DNA of 64,000 nt from Deltaproteobacteria bacterium (GCA_020060215.1 JAGVAP010000009.1:62001-126000); one strand, 5' to 3'; shown: positions 27,066 to 36,020, counted from the first letter of the stretch. Notes: generated by a model from the sequence alone, not told the origin. A program made the numbers and translations.

Positions 27066-27980
27066 TCAGAAAAGGACAGAGACATTTCCCTCTTTCACGG
27101 CCTGGTCAAGGATCTGGATCCGGTAGGCGAATTTGTTCGCCATACTCTTCACACCGTTTGTCACGGCGGCGCTGGAAATGGTGGCGCCGGTCAGGGCATA
27201 GATGTCTTCGTCGCAGTAACGCTTCTGGATTTCAGCGACATCCTCGGCCGAAAGCCCGCCGTTCTCCTTGCCCATGGAGTTGAGATACCGCTCGTATTCC
27301 GGGGGTAGCGGCTCCTTGACGACGGTAAGCCTCTTGAGTTTCTCGAAGGACTTTCCTACGAACTGGTTCTTAAAATAGTCTTGCGTGATCTCAGCGCCTA
27401 GGCCGGGGTCTTCCTCGTGCTCGATCACCTCCAGCCCGAGAAGCTGAAAGTCTGCGTTCAGGGCGACCATAGCCTTGATCAAGGTCTTGAACCCGGGAAA
27501 CTCCCCCGGCAGGAGATATGCCGTGCGCCTTTCCCCCACGCACGCGATGATCATGGTATCGGCGAAGTCGAACTCGGTCGGCCCCTTCAACACGCGCGAA
27601 ATCGCCTTTTCGCGGTCCTCGGCGGAAAGGGCCTGTTCGGAGGTCAGATCCAGGCTGTGATGCGCGAGAAGCCGGCCGTTCAAGTCCAGCACCACAAAAT
27701 CGTACCCCTCTCCGGACCCTTTGCGCACCGGCACCATATAGGCCATGCGCACGGCATCGCCTTCCCTGACGATGTATCGATGCACCTGGTGCAGTCTCAG
27801 CTCGGCAGGCACCGGCTTGCGCCCCCCGTACCCCAGCAGTCCCACCATGGTCTGCTGCACATGGAGATGCTGGTTGTGCTGTTTGGCCTTGGCGGTAAAG
27901 ATGAATGTCGCACCGATCATCAGACCCGCCAGCAGGCACGACACCGTAAGGGCGATGGTGATTTTGACGATTTCTCTCAT
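27066..27980 (-). CDS. rnfG: RnfG electron transport subunit with covalent FMN site
   Basis: 304 residues: an N-terminal membrane anchor (about 5-30) and a periplasmic FMN-binding domain with the flavinylation motif LTGATISSAAV near residue 268, the Thr that ApbE modifies. Longer than many RnfG proteins, with about 90 extra residues between anchor and FMN domain. The ATG at 27978-27980 overlaps the rnfD stop by four bases (ATGA), implying coupled translation; a longer open frame upstream is only antisense/off-frame of rnfD. It lies between rnfD and the rnfEA fusion, the usual C-D-G-E-A-B order. Confidence 0.92.
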   Translation of the reverse strand: MREIVKITIALTVSCLLAGLMIGATFIFTAKAKQHNQHLHVQQTMVGLLGYGGRKPVPAELRLHQVHRYIVREGDAVRMAYMVPVRKGSGEGYDFVVLDLNGRLLAHHSLDLTSEQALSAEDREKAISRVLKGPTEFDFADTMIIACVGERRTAYLLPGEFPGFKTLIKAMVALNADFQLLGLEVIEHEEDPGLGAEITQDYFKNQFVGKSFEKLKRLTVVKEPLPPEYERYLNSMGKENGGLSAEDVAEIQKRYCDEDIYALTGATISSAAVTNGVKSMANKFAYRIQILDQAVKEGNVSVLF

Positions 27981-29035
27981 TGCGCCGCCCCCTGGGAAAA
28001 CCGCTTGGGCTTGAAGATCTGATCGATCGCAGGGGTCAGGGGATTCATGAGCAAGATGGCGTAGCAGACGCCCTCCGGATACCCGCCTTTGAGGCGGATC
28101 ATCACGGTCAAGGCGCCGACCCCGACGCCGAATACGACCTGTCCGGAACGCTGGTTGGGAGACGTCACGTAGTCGGTGGCCATGAAGAATGCGCCGAGCA
28201 TGACGCCGCCCGAGAGAACGGCCATGAGCGGGTCCCCGCTGAACAGCCGGCCGCCCTCGAATACCCACGTCAGTACACCTGTGGTGACGATGACCGAAAC
28301 CGGGATGTGCCAGCGGATGTATCCTCTGTAGATCAGGTACAGCCCCCCGAGCAGGATAAGCAGGGCCGATGTCTCTCCGATGCACCCGGGCCTCATGCCG
28401 ACAAAGAAATCGGTGTACAGGGAGATGCGGGATCCGAATTTTTCCAGCACGGCCGCCATGCCGTAGTGTTTGAGAACGTAGAGCGGCGTGGCCGAAGTGA
28501 CGGCATCCACACCGGAGCCCATGTACTTGAAGATCGACCAGTCACGGATCGGCTCCAGCCAGGCCGTGGTCATGGAAACGGGGTAGGTGGCCAGCAGGAA
28601 GGCCCTGCCGATCAGGGCCGGGTTGAAGATGTTGTGACCGAGCCCCCCCATGATGATCTTGGTGACGAATATGGCCATGACCGCACCGAAGATCGGCATC
28701 CACAGGGGCACCCCGGGCGGGATCACGTACGCCAGCAGCACACCCGTGATCACGGCGCTTCCGTCTTTTATCGTGACGGGTCGTTTGAGGAGTTTTTCGG
28801 AAATCGCCTCGGTGGCCACGCAGCCGGTCACGCTGACCGCTGTGATGAGCAGCGTCTGAAAGCCGAAAATGAACACCGACAGGATCAGGGGCGGCATCAG
28901 GCAGGCGACCACCGTCCACATGATCTGCGCCACCGTGGCTTCGGCCTTCACATGAGGCGAAACCGAGACGAGGAGGTGGTGGCCGTCGACGCCGGCGCAT
29001 GCCTGATGAGGTATGGGGGAGGATCTCGCGGCCAT
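27977..29035 (-). CDS. rnfD: RnfD electron transport subunit
   Basis: A 352-residue membrane protein with about nine or ten segments and the flavinylation site DAVTSATPL near residue 180 (usual form DGxTGATPL). LLVSVSPHVK at the N-terminus and GHNIFNPALIGRAFLL near 130 are typical RnfD/NqrB sequences. GGGGAG lies upstream of the ATG. It is separated from rnfC by 101 bases that include a short TGGAATATTGGAGTAG-type repeat. It forms the ion-pumping core with RnfA, E and G. Confidence 0.93.
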   Translation of the reverse strand: MAARSSPIPHQACAGVDGHHLLVSVSPHVKAEATVAQIMWTVVACLMPPLILSVFIFGFQTLLITAVSVTGCVATEAISEKLLKRPVTIKDGSAVITGVLLAYVIPPGVPLWMPIFGAVMAIFVTKIIMGGLGHNIFNPALIGRAFLLATYPVSMTTAWLEPIRDWSIFKYMGSGVDAVTSATPLYVLKHYGMAAVLEKFGSRISLYTDFFVGMRPGCIGETSALLILLGGLYLIYRGYIRWHIPVSVIVTTGVLTWVFEGGRLFSGDPLMAVLSGGVMLGAFFMATDYVTSPNQRSGQVVFGVGVGALTVMIRLKGGYPEGVCYAILLMNPLTPAIDQIFKPKRFSQGAAQ

Positions 29036-29136
29036 TAAACCATCTCCCCGCCCTCGCCTCCAGGCTGCTTGTTATCCTTTCCCATTTTTCCACTACTCCA
29101 ATATTCCATGATTCCGGCTTGTTCGTGCTATGGCCT

Positions 29137-30618
29137 TCACCCGGTGCGCGCCAAGGCAGGCTGCTCCGGGGTCGGGTTCTTCTTCTTTTCCCGCATCTCT
29201 TTGAGTTTGCGGGCATGGTTGATTTCGAGCCGGGCCAGCCGGATGAATTGAACCAGGGGCCGTTTGGCCGGGCAGACATAAGCGCAGCTGCCGCACTCGA
29301 AGCAGTCGTCCATGAAGCCGAAGTCTTCGGTTTCGGCGCCCCGGCCCGCCTCGACGTAGATGCCGATGAGGTTCGGCTGCAGGCCCATGGGGCAACCGTC
29401 CAGGCAGAAGCCGCAGCGGATGCAGGGGCCGTGGGCTTGCGCATCCACTTCATCATGGGTCAGAAACAGTACGCCGGGGGTCGTCTTGCTGATCGGAATC
29501 TCCAGGTCCGATACGGCGAATCCCATCATAGGGCCGCCGACCACGACCTTGCACAGGTCTTTCGTGGTGCCGCCAAGGTAATCCGCGATTTCCGAAATGT
29601 GGGTACCGATCTTGACGCGCAGGTTGGCCGGCCGCGCGATCCCGCGCCCGGTCACCGTGATCACCCGCTCGGTCAGGGGCTTTCCCAACACCACCGCATC
29701 GTAGACCGTCTTCGTGGTGTAGACGTTCTGGACGATGATGCCGATGCTCGATGAACGATGGCCGGAAGGCCTGATCCGTCCGGTCACGCTCTCCATGATC
29801 TGGTCGGCCGAGCCCTGTGGGTATTTGACGGCCAGGGGCTTGATCTCGATCCTGAACCCCTCTTCAACCGCTTCCGCAATTGCCTTGTTCAGTGCCGCGA
29901 TGGCGTCCGGCTTGTTGTTCTCCACCCCGATGGCGCAGTAGGAGATGCCGAGGACCTTCAGCAGGATCTTGGCCCCTTCCACCACCTCCCTTGCATGCTC
30001 CACCATGATGCGGTGATCGCAGGTGATGTACGGCTCGCATTCGGCCCCGTTGAGAATCAGGGTATCGAGCTTGACTCCAGGCTTGACGTTGAGCTTGGCG
30101 TCGGTCGGGAAACCGGCGCCCCCAAGGCCCACAATGCCGGCGGCGGCGATGCGCTCCCGGATCTGCTCCCGGGCCAAATCTCGCCAGTCCACCGGCGTGT
30201 AGATCGGGGCCCTGGGTTCGGGATCGGTCCGGATCACCAGGGCCTGGGCCTTTCCCAGCTGGTAATGAAGAACGTTCTCCACGCCCAGAACCGTGCCGTC
30301 GACACTGGAATGGAGCACGGCGCCCAAGCTTGTGCCGATCTCTCCGACCCGGTCGCCTACCTTGACTCTTTCCTTTCTGTCCACCAGCAGCCCGAAAAGC
30401 GCCCCGGGGTGCGCGGTGGACAGGAGAAGCCTGTCTTCTATGACCGGGTCGTGGCGCTCCGGCACGGACACTTCGCAGGGGGCGCCCACGTGCTGCTTCA
30501 AGAACAACGACACCTTCGAAGGCTCGGGCATCGTTTCGATGGGCAACGAGCGGGTGAGATCCTTGTTTTCCTTGGGATGAACCCCACCCTTCGCAAAGGT
30601 TGCCAGCCGGATGGTCAT
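29137..30618 (-). CDS. rnfC: RnfC electron transport subunit
   Basis: 493 residues from the ATG at 30616-30618 (MTIRLATFAKGGVHPKENK), 14 bases after the Fe-S protein stop; upstream in-frame codons would overlap that gene. It contains the NADH/FMN-binding region GIVGLGGAGFPTDAKL, an SLBB-like segment and two [4Fe-4S] motifs CIRCGFCLDGCP and CFECGSCAYVCP near the C-terminus. RnfC oxidises or reduces NAD(H) at the cytoplasmic face. Being cotranscribed with a molybdopterin enzyme suggests that enzyme's electrons feed Rnf directly or via ferredoxin/NADH. Confidence 0.94.
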   Translation of the reverse strand: MTIRLATFAKGGVHPKENKDLTRSLPIETMPEPSKVSLFLKQHVGAPCEVSVPERHDPVIEDRLLLSTAHPGALFGLLVDRKERVKVGDRVGEIGTSLGAVLHSSVDGTVLGVENVLHYQLGKAQALVIRTDPEPRAPIYTPVDWRDLAREQIRERIAAAGIVGLGGAGFPTDAKLNVKPGVKLDTLILNGAECEPYITCDHRIMVEHAREVVEGAKILLKVLGISYCAIGVENNKPDAIAALNKAIAEAVEEGFRIEIKPLAVKYPQGSADQIMESVTGRIRPSGHRSSSIGIIVQNVYTTKTVYDAVVLGKPLTERVITVTGRGIARPANLRVKIGTHISEIADYLGGTTKDLCKVVVGGPMMGFAVSDLEIPISKTTPGVLFLTHDEVDAQAHGPCIRCGFCLDGCPMGLQPNLIGIYVEAGRGAETEDFGFMDDCFECGSCAYVCPAKRPLVQFIRLARLEINHARKLKEMREKKKNPTPEQPALARTG

Positions 30619-30632
30619 CTTCCTTTTTGCTC

Positions 30633-31142
30633 CTACATGAGGTTTCTCGCGAGCAACCCCTGCGCGTAGGCTTCCCGCGTGATGTTGGAAAGGATCTCCG
30701 GTTTGCCGAACTGAAGCGCGTTGGTCGGACAGACCGATACGCAAATAGGCTGCTTCCCTTCATCGATCTTGTCCATGCACAGGTCGCACTTGATCACCTT
30801 TCCCGTCTCCGGCTGCCACTGCGGGATATGCCATGGGCAGGCCATGATGCATGCCTTGCAGCCCACGCAGAGGCTGTCCGCGATGTACACCAGGCCGTCC
30901 TTTTCCCTGCGGCGGATGGCCTCTGTCGGGCAGGCCTCCAGGCACCATGCCTTTTCACAGTGGAAACAGGGGACGAACAAAGAGGTCATCTTGGGCTTGC
31001 CGTTGACCATCTTGGGGCCCAGGACCACGATCTTGCCGAGGCTCGCCTCGATCGGGGTCTTTTTTTCGGACTTGCAGGCAACCTCGCATGCATGACAGGC
31101 AATGCAGCGGTCAGCATTGGTGGTGATGATGTAATCGCCCAT
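30633..31142 (-). CDS. Four-cluster ferredoxin-type electron transfer subunit (module B)
   Basis: 169 residues, paralogue of the protein at 18004-18600 but without its Lys/Pro tail. Cys groups: CIACHACEVAC (13-23), CFHCEKAWCLEACP (near 59-72), CVGCKACIMACP (near 92-103), CDLCMDKID and PICVSVCP (near 119-139), fitting four [4Fe-4S] clusters. GGGAGGT lies eight bases before the ATG. It sits between the molybdopterin subunit and rnfC and probably wires the two; no signal peptide, so it is cytoplasmic. Confidence 0.9.
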   Translation of the reverse strand: MGDYIITTNADRCIACHACEVACKSEKKTPIEASLGKIVVLGPKMVNGKPKMTSLFVPCFHCEKAWCLEACPTEAIRRREKDGLVYIADSLCVGCKACIMACPWHIPQWQPETGKVIKCDLCMDKIDEGKQPICVSVCPTNALQFGKPEILSNITREAYAQGLLARNLM

Positions 31143-31173
31143 GGTTCAAATACCTCCCAGGAGTCGGATGGTT

Positions 31174-33267
31174 TCAGATCTTTCTTACGGTGATCCACGT
31201 GTGGTCCATAGCCGGACTTCCTCCGACCTTGTCGTAGTGCCTCTCCTCGAAGAGCGAATCGGGCACACCCTTCCCATAGCTGCGCTTGCTCTCCACCTCT
31301 TTGTGGCCGAACCCGTGGAGCATGAAGGCCCCTTCCGGATGGATCATGTCGGTGACAAAGGCGCGCATTTCCGCTTTCCCCGCCTTTGACTCGACATCGA
31401 TCCGGTCGTTGTCGGCTATTCCAAGTTCTTGGGCGCGCTGGGTGTTGATCCACAGCCGATTCTCAGGGGCCAGGTGGTTCAGGTAGAGGTTGTTTTGTGT
31501 GGCCACGTTGGTGTGAAACATGCAGCGGCCCCCCATCAGCCTGAAGCTATCAGGCCCAGGCCGGCCGTCGAGTTCTTCATAAGGCGGCAGAGAGGGAATC
31601 CCATGGCTTTCCATCATGCTGGAAATGAATTCGATCTTTTTGGAAGGCGTATTGAACTTGATCCCGTCCTTTCTGTCCCACCAGATCGCCTTATCGGTCA
31701 GGGGGACGAAGCCTGTTTTGTCGAAATCTTCGATCTTGATGTCGAGGTCCGACAACTGGTACTTCCAAATGTCCTCCGCGGTTTCATACGGGAAGAACTG
31801 CCCCACCCCCAGACGATTGGCCAACTCCTTCAGGATCCACCACATGGGCTTGGTGTCGTAGCGCGGCTTGACGCAGGCGATTCTGCGGTTAATGGCCGGC
31901 TTCAAACTGGAGCCCATCTGCAGGGGGTCGGATCGTTCCAGGAAGAGTGACTCGGGCAGGATGATATCCGCCAGGGCAGTGGTGGATCCGAAATTCACGT
32001 CGCTTGCGACGATCAGGTCGAGTTTCTGGAGGGCTTTCATATTCGTGTTGTAATCCGGGTTGGACATCAATGGGTCATAGCGGAACGCAAATACGACCTT
32101 GATCGGGTAGGGGTCCTCCTGCAGGACCGCATGGGGGAACATGAAGCCGACGCCGTGGGCCGTATCTGCGATGGGGAACAGCTCCTGGCCGCAGCCGTCG
32201 AATCTTCGCTTGTCCTCCATCTCGGGGAACTTCTGCGATCCGAAGGTCTTGAGCCCCGCTTTGTAGCCCGCGTCCTTGAGCCCCTTCTTGATAAAGATGC
32301 CGCCCTTGCTCTCGATGCTCCCCATCAAAGCGTTCAACATGGTGATCGAACGGCGGAAGTAAACCTCCCAGGGGTGATGGGAGCCGCGATATCCGTAATG
32401 GAATACGACGGCGGGTTTGGACTTGCTCACCTCGCGTGCCAACTGGATGATTTCCTCGGCCCGGAGACCGGTTTCCTTTTCAGCCCATTGCGGCGTATAG
32501 GGATCCACGAATCTGCAAAGATCGATAAAGCCGTCTACCCAGCGTTGCACATAGGGGGTATCATAGAGGTTCTCTTTGATGATCACGTTCATCAGGGCGT
32601 AATTGAGTGCGAGATCCCCGCCAGGGCGAATCATCTTGTAATCGGTCGCCTTGGCAGCCGTGATCGTCACCCTTGGATCGATGTAGGTCACCTTGGCCCC
32701 GTTTTCCATGGCTGAAATGAGTCCGTTCATGGCCTTGACTTCCACGGTTTCGAAAACATTGCGGCCGTAGAGGATCACGTGCTTGGCATTGGGCCAGTCC
32801 GCGTTGATCTGTCCGTCGGTGTATCCGATGGTAGCGCGCCATGCCGTGTTGATGGATCCCTTGCAGACCGTGTCGTGGGTGAAGTGGTTGGGGGATCCGA
32901 TTGCCTTCATGAAGGATTTGGAGATGTCGGATATCAGATTGGCCCGCTCGCAGTAAACCGCGCTTTTTGCACCGTACTTGTCGAAGATATCGTTCAGTCG
33001 ATCAGCCGTGTATTCCAGGGCCTCGGGCCAGGTTGCCCTTCTCCATTGGCCGGAGCCGCGCTCACCGGTTCGAATCAGGGGAGACTGCACCCTCTGGGTA
33101 TCGTCGAGGCTGGCGATAGCCGCGACAGCCTTGGGGCAAACTCCGCCGTTCATGGCCGGCACGTGAGGGTTTCCCCGGATGCTGACCACCTGTTCGTTTT
33201 CCACCTCGACCTGGATCGGACAGCGTACGGAGCACATAAAACAGAGCGTATGAATGGCCTTTTTCAT
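31174..33267 (-). CDS. Cytoplasmic molybdopterin oxidoreductase, PhsA/PsrA-like (module B, Rnf-linked)
   Basis: 697 residues from the ATG at 33265-33267 (MKKAIHTLCFMC), with GGAGGG upstream; 34 further in-frame codons upstream look non-coding. [4Fe-4S] motif C9-x2-C12-x3-C16 and a fourth Cys near 42; likely Mo/W ligand Cys in NHFTHDTVCKGS; C-terminal GKGVPDSLFEE and GGSPAMDHTW as in the module A paralogue. No Tat signal. It leads the operon mop-Fe-S-rnfC-D-G-EA-B. Its reaction is unknown; the arrangement implies that oxidation of its substrate can drive Rnf, or that Rnf drives reduction of the substrate. Confidence 0.88.
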   Translation of the reverse strand: MKKAIHTLCFMCSVRCPIQVEVENEQVVSIRGNPHVPAMNGGVCPKAVAAIASLDDTQRVQSPLIRTGERGSGQWRRATWPEALEYTADRLNDIFDKYGAKSAVYCERANLISDISKSFMKAIGSPNHFTHDTVCKGSINTAWRATIGYTDGQINADWPNAKHVILYGRNVFETVEVKAMNGLISAMENGAKVTYIDPRVTITAAKATDYKMIRPGGDLALNYALMNVIIKENLYDTPYVQRWVDGFIDLCRFVDPYTPQWAEKETGLRAEEIIQLAREVSKSKPAVVFHYGYRGSHHPWEVYFRRSITMLNALMGSIESKGGIFIKKGLKDAGYKAGLKTFGSQKFPEMEDKRRFDGCGQELFPIADTAHGVGFMFPHAVLQEDPYPIKVVFAFRYDPLMSNPDYNTNMKALQKLDLIVASDVNFGSTTALADIILPESLFLERSDPLQMGSSLKPAINRRIACVKPRYDTKPMWWILKELANRLGVGQFFPYETAEDIWKYQLSDLDIKIEDFDKTGFVPLTDKAIWWDRKDGIKFNTPSKKIEFISSMMESHGIPSLPPYEELDGRPGPDSFRLMGGRCMFHTNVATQNNLYLNHLAPENRLWINTQRAQELGIADNDRIDVESKAGKAEMRAFVTDMIHPEGAFMLHGFGHKEVESKRSYGKGVPDSLFEERHYDKVGGSPAMDHTWITVRKI

Positions 33268-33436
33268 CCCTGATCCCTCCCCGGTATATTGAACGGAAAA
33301 ATGGTCGCGAACGGTTCCCTGTTTCTGCTGCTGCCTTCCCTCTCCCTCCCCGAACCCCCTCCCCCGCAAAGGAAGAAAGTACGGGTGCCCCCACCGGGGT
33401 GCTCCCCTTCACCGGGAGAGCGGAATTCCCCAACTG

Positions 33437-33482
33437 GCCACGAAGACACGAAGATTTCTTTGTGGATGCGTGCCCTTGTGGC
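33437..33482. repeat. CACGAAG palindromic repeat, short copy
   Basis: GGCCACGAAGACACGAAG followed by an imperfect inverted arm ending GCCCTTGTGGC. Related to 8158-8222 and 54056-54122. Confidence 0.65.
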
Positions 33483-33747
33483 AGACCATCAGTGATTTTG
33501 GACGTGTTACGTTGTTTGACGAAAGGTGACGAACGATCCACCTGGTCTTCCGATTTAGCCGAGGGTTGGAGCTGGGATGCATGCCTCATCCCGAGCCCTC
33601 AAGGCCGCCCGTGTTCACACGCATTTTGGGCCGGAACCCAGGTACTCCCCTCCAATATGTCTCTCGGCGTCCTCGCTTGATGTGGGACGCAAAGCATTGG
33701 TTCTCAACAGGTACGATCAGGTTTGATCTTGATCACTCCCTTGCTAG

Positions 33748-33763
33748 AGCATTTATTGTGCCA
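33748..33763 (-). promoter_or_regulatory. Candidate sigma-54 promoter of the mop-rnf operon (module B)
   Basis: Minus-strand TGGCACAATAAATGCT matches the -24/-12 consensus TGGCAC-N5-TTGCW at 10 of 11 defined positions, including GG and GC ten bases apart. It points toward the molybdopterin gene at 33267. The NtrC-family activator at 38792-40195 is close by. Tandem upstream sites lie about 85-125 bases upstream of it. Confidence 0.65.
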
Positions 33764-33844
33764 CAACCCAAAGGAGGTCTCGAACATGTATGTTCCTGTT
33801 CATATTGTATATTTGCTCATGGAATTGCGGCTGAGGCGGAGCCG

Positions 33845-33887
33845 GATATTGCAAAACAGCAATTGTGATATTGTAAAATTGCAGTTG
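33845..33887 (-). promoter_or_regulatory. Tandem upstream activator-like elements
   Basis: Two 21-base units, GATATTGCAAAACAGCAATTG (33845-33865; shown on the plus strand) split by one base from a second unit at 33867-33887 differing at a few positions, so the period is 22 bases, about two helical turns. The first contains the inverted arms ATTGC/GCAAT. Position and phasing fit enhancer sites for a sigma-54 activator. Confidence 0.5.
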
Positions 33888-34097
33888 CCCTGATGCCTCC
33901 CTGCAAATTCACGATACCTTCAGCAAACTCGCGGCTGGAATGGCCGGGCACTGGTTCCGATCCTATGTCGCAGATCGATCCAGACTCCCCGGTGGAACAG
34001 GGGGCATCGACGACTGGTTCAAAGAAGCGCACGTGATGGCGCTATTTGATGGATGGGAGACGGTGTCGGTAGCAGCGAAGGTTGGTCCAGGTTGCTT

Positions 34098-34631
34098 TCA
34101 AGAGGCGCTTGGCGGGTCTGGATTCGTTTTCTCATAGGAGAGGAGCGTCTCGTGCACGGACCTGAAGTAGGGGAGCCGCCGCTTCAGGCGGCTGAACAGG
34201 ACTCTTGCGGGAATGTAATTCAAGAGGAAGAACAAGAAGTAGTTGATCTCCCAGCCGAAGAACGGCAGGGGAAGACCGATGTCGGCGAAACGTCCCTGCA
34301 TCCAGCCCAGGGCGATGAAAATAGGCCAAAGGGATGCGGCGGAAAGGCCGAACTTGTTGAAGAACAGGTGGCCGAAGGCGTCGTTCCCCTCCTTATTGAC
34401 GGCGACGTAACTTGCCTTGTCCCCCTGGCGGAGGGCTTCTTCGGACAGTTGTTTCAGTTTCTCGTACTTGATGTTCAACTGGTCCAGGTGTCTCCTGTTT
34501 ACCTTGAAGACGATGGATATGGTGAATTCTCCTACCACCACAGCCAACATGGCAAGCAGGAATGTTCCCACCAGATAGTCCGCCAGGGGATAGCCGGTCA
34601 AGCGATACAGGTTAGTAAGAACCGGATCCAT
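34098..34631 (-). CDS. Three-helix membrane protein with cytoplasmic coiled region, possibly Oxa1/DUF106-like
   Basis: 177 residues: membrane segment about 18-42, a charged helical region (RRHLDQLNIKYEKLKQLSEEALRQGDK, 48-75, given here in parts: heptad-like), then two more segments near 95-112 and 120-142, and a basic tail. One helix, a coiled coil and a hairpin of two helices is the layout of EMC3/TMCO1/DUF106 proteins of the Oxa1 superfamily; sequence alone does not settle it. It lies downstream of the TauE-like gene. A decayed copy is at 20807-21290. The start could also be a GTG three codons earlier. Confidence 0.65.
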   Translation of the reverse strand: MDPVLTNLYRLTGYPLADYLVGTFLLAMLAVVVGEFTISIVFKVNRRHLDQLNIKYEKLKQLSEEALRQGDKASYVAVNKEGNDAFGHLFFNKFGLSAASLWPIFIALGWMQGRFADIGLPLPFFGWEINYFLFFLLNYIPARVLFSRLKRRLPYFRSVHETLLSYEKTNPDPPSAS

Positions 34632-34709
34632 GAATTCCACGTGCGCACCATTGATCGAGAGATCCCAATCCCCGCCCTTCAGGAGAGGGAATTGGGGCGA
34701 GTGTTCAAG

Positions 34710-34766
34710 GCGTTCCGTTCATGGTGAGGGATCGAACCATGAAGTATGGAACCATGAACGGAACGC
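34710..34766. repeat. Perfect 16-base inverted repeat
   Basis: GCGTTCCGTTCATGGT (34710-34725) and ACCATGAACGGAACGC (34751-34766) are perfect inverted arms around a 25-base spacer, in the gap between the TauE-like gene and the next membrane protein gene. It would form a strong stem in the transcript but has no T tract. Confidence 0.85.
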
Positions 34767-34778
34767 GGTCGCCCGGGA

Positions 34779-36020
34779 CTACATCGGCACCCATTTCTGT
34801 CCGAAGAAACCCTGGCTGAAATAGCCGAGCCCCACATAGACGGCCAGAATGATGAAGATGATCTTCAGCCATTTGTCCGGGATATACTTCTGGGTCCTGG
34901 GTCCGATCATGGATCCGACAAAAATACCGATGAGCTCGATCCCGATCAATCCCCAATCCATACCGGCTTTGGCGACGGTAATGTAACTGGTAATACTCGT
35001 GAGCATGCTGAGAAACACGGCCATGGCCGATGTTCCCGCCACCACGTACATGGGCGCCCCCACGAGACTCGTCAGGTACGGGACGTACAGAAACCCGCCG
35101 CCGACGCCGAGGAACGAAGAGATGGCGGCAATGATCACGCCGCCCACGAAGGCCCAGATGGGACTGAAATCGAAATCCGCGCCAAAGAAGGAGAAGGTGC
35201 TCTTCCCCAGGCCGAACTTCTTGAGGGTGATGCCCTGGCTGGCGAGATCCTTTTTCTCCTTGACGCTCTTTTCAAAGGCCTGGGCCGCAGCCTTGGAGGA
35301 CTTTTTCTTGGCCGCGCCCGCCGGAGTGAGCTCATAGACCATGAAGGCGCCGACGAGAAACACAAAGAGGCCGAACCATCCCTGGTAGGCCCTGAGGCTG
35401 ATCCTCCCTCCGGTCAAAATGGGAATGAAAACGGCTCCGGCAACGGAGCCGAGCGCCAGGGCGATACCCAGAGGCCATGCCAGACGCTTCGCCTTCAGGA
35501 AGTTGATGGTACTGATCAGGGCGGAGAGCCCCACCAGAAACTGGTTGGATGTCCGGATGCTGTCGGTCAGGGTCTTGTTCAGAGCAGGAGACGTCGTCCT
35601 GAAGCTCTTGGCATAATCGCCCAACCCGTACACGCTCATATGGCCGACACCGGCCATGATGCCGCCGAACGCCCCGACGGTCGAAAAGATCCATCCGACC
35701 CAGATGGCCCAGATGATCGCGAGCACATAACTGATGTCGGGCGCCCCGGGGATCCCGAATGCTCCCCTGGGTGCCTTTGCATCGATTTGCCCTGGCCCCG
35801 TGCCGGCCGGGGTCTTTGCTACAGCTGCTCCCAGCTTGCCGCCAAGCCCGAGATCGCTTCCCACCACTGCGGCCTGCCCGGGCTTGGCCGCTTCAATCTT
35901 CGGCGGCTCCGCCTTGGGTTTCTCCTGGGCCACAGCCGTGAACATGGCGGTGGTCAGCAGAGCCAGCGACAAGACAAAAAGAACTACAGCCCCTTTTCCT
36001 AACCACTTGGACTTCCCCAT
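34779..36020 (-). CDS. TauE/SafE family sulfite/anion exporter-like permease
   Basis: 413 residues from an ATG with a perfect AGGAGGT seven bases upstream. The N-terminus is a hydrophobic segment (about 8-30), then an Ala/Pro/Lys-rich linker (33-90), then two groups of membrane segments separated by a charged loop (about 250-300). GGVIIAAISSFLGVGGGFLYVPYL near 320-345 is the TauE/SafE signature; a first half repeat with ISTVGAFGGIMAGVGHMS is near 115-135. Members move sulfite, sulfoacetate, sulfolactate or other organic anions. Its nearness to the PhsA-like enzymes makes a sulfur-compound role attractive but unproven. Confidence 0.85.
   Translation of the reverse strand: MGKSKWLGKGAVVLFVLSLALLTTAMFTAVAQEKPKAEPPKIEAAKPGQAAVVGSDLGLGGKLGAAVAKTPAGTGPGQIDAKAPRGAFGIPGAPDISYVLAIIWAIWVGWIFSTVGAFGGIMAGVGHMSVYGLGDYAKSFRTTSPALNKTLTDSIRTSNQFLVGLSALISTINFLKAKRLAWPLGIALALGSVAGAVFIPILTGGRISLRAYQGWFGLFVFLVGAFMVYELTPAGAAKKKSSKAAAQAFEKSVKEKKDLASQGITLKKFGLGKSTFSFFGADFDFSPIWAFVGGVIIAAISSFLGVGGGFLYVPYLTSLVGAPMYVVAGTSAMAVFLSMLTSITSYITVAKAGMDWGLIGIELIGIFVGSMIGPRTQKYIPDKWLKIIFIILAVYVGLGYFSQGFFGQKWVPM

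Larger units (their letters stand above)
33268..34097. other. 830-base region upstream of module B: promoter, upstream elements, repeat
   Basis: No convincing gene. It holds a CACGAAG palindrome (33437-33482), the candidate sigma-54 promoter (33748-33763) and tandem upstream elements (33845-33887). A 65-codon plus-strand frame at 33940-34137 was judged not real. If the promoter is right, the operon mRNA has a leader of about 470 bases. Confidence 0.6.

Noticed and set aside
27981..28385. N-terminal extension of rnfG
   Set aside because: Overlaps rnfD in another frame and has no family match; the ATG at 27980 starts with a typical membrane anchor.
33940..34137. 65-codon plus-strand frame upstream of module B
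   Set aside because: No ribosome site or recognised family, and it partly overlaps the end of the membrane protein gene on the other strand.
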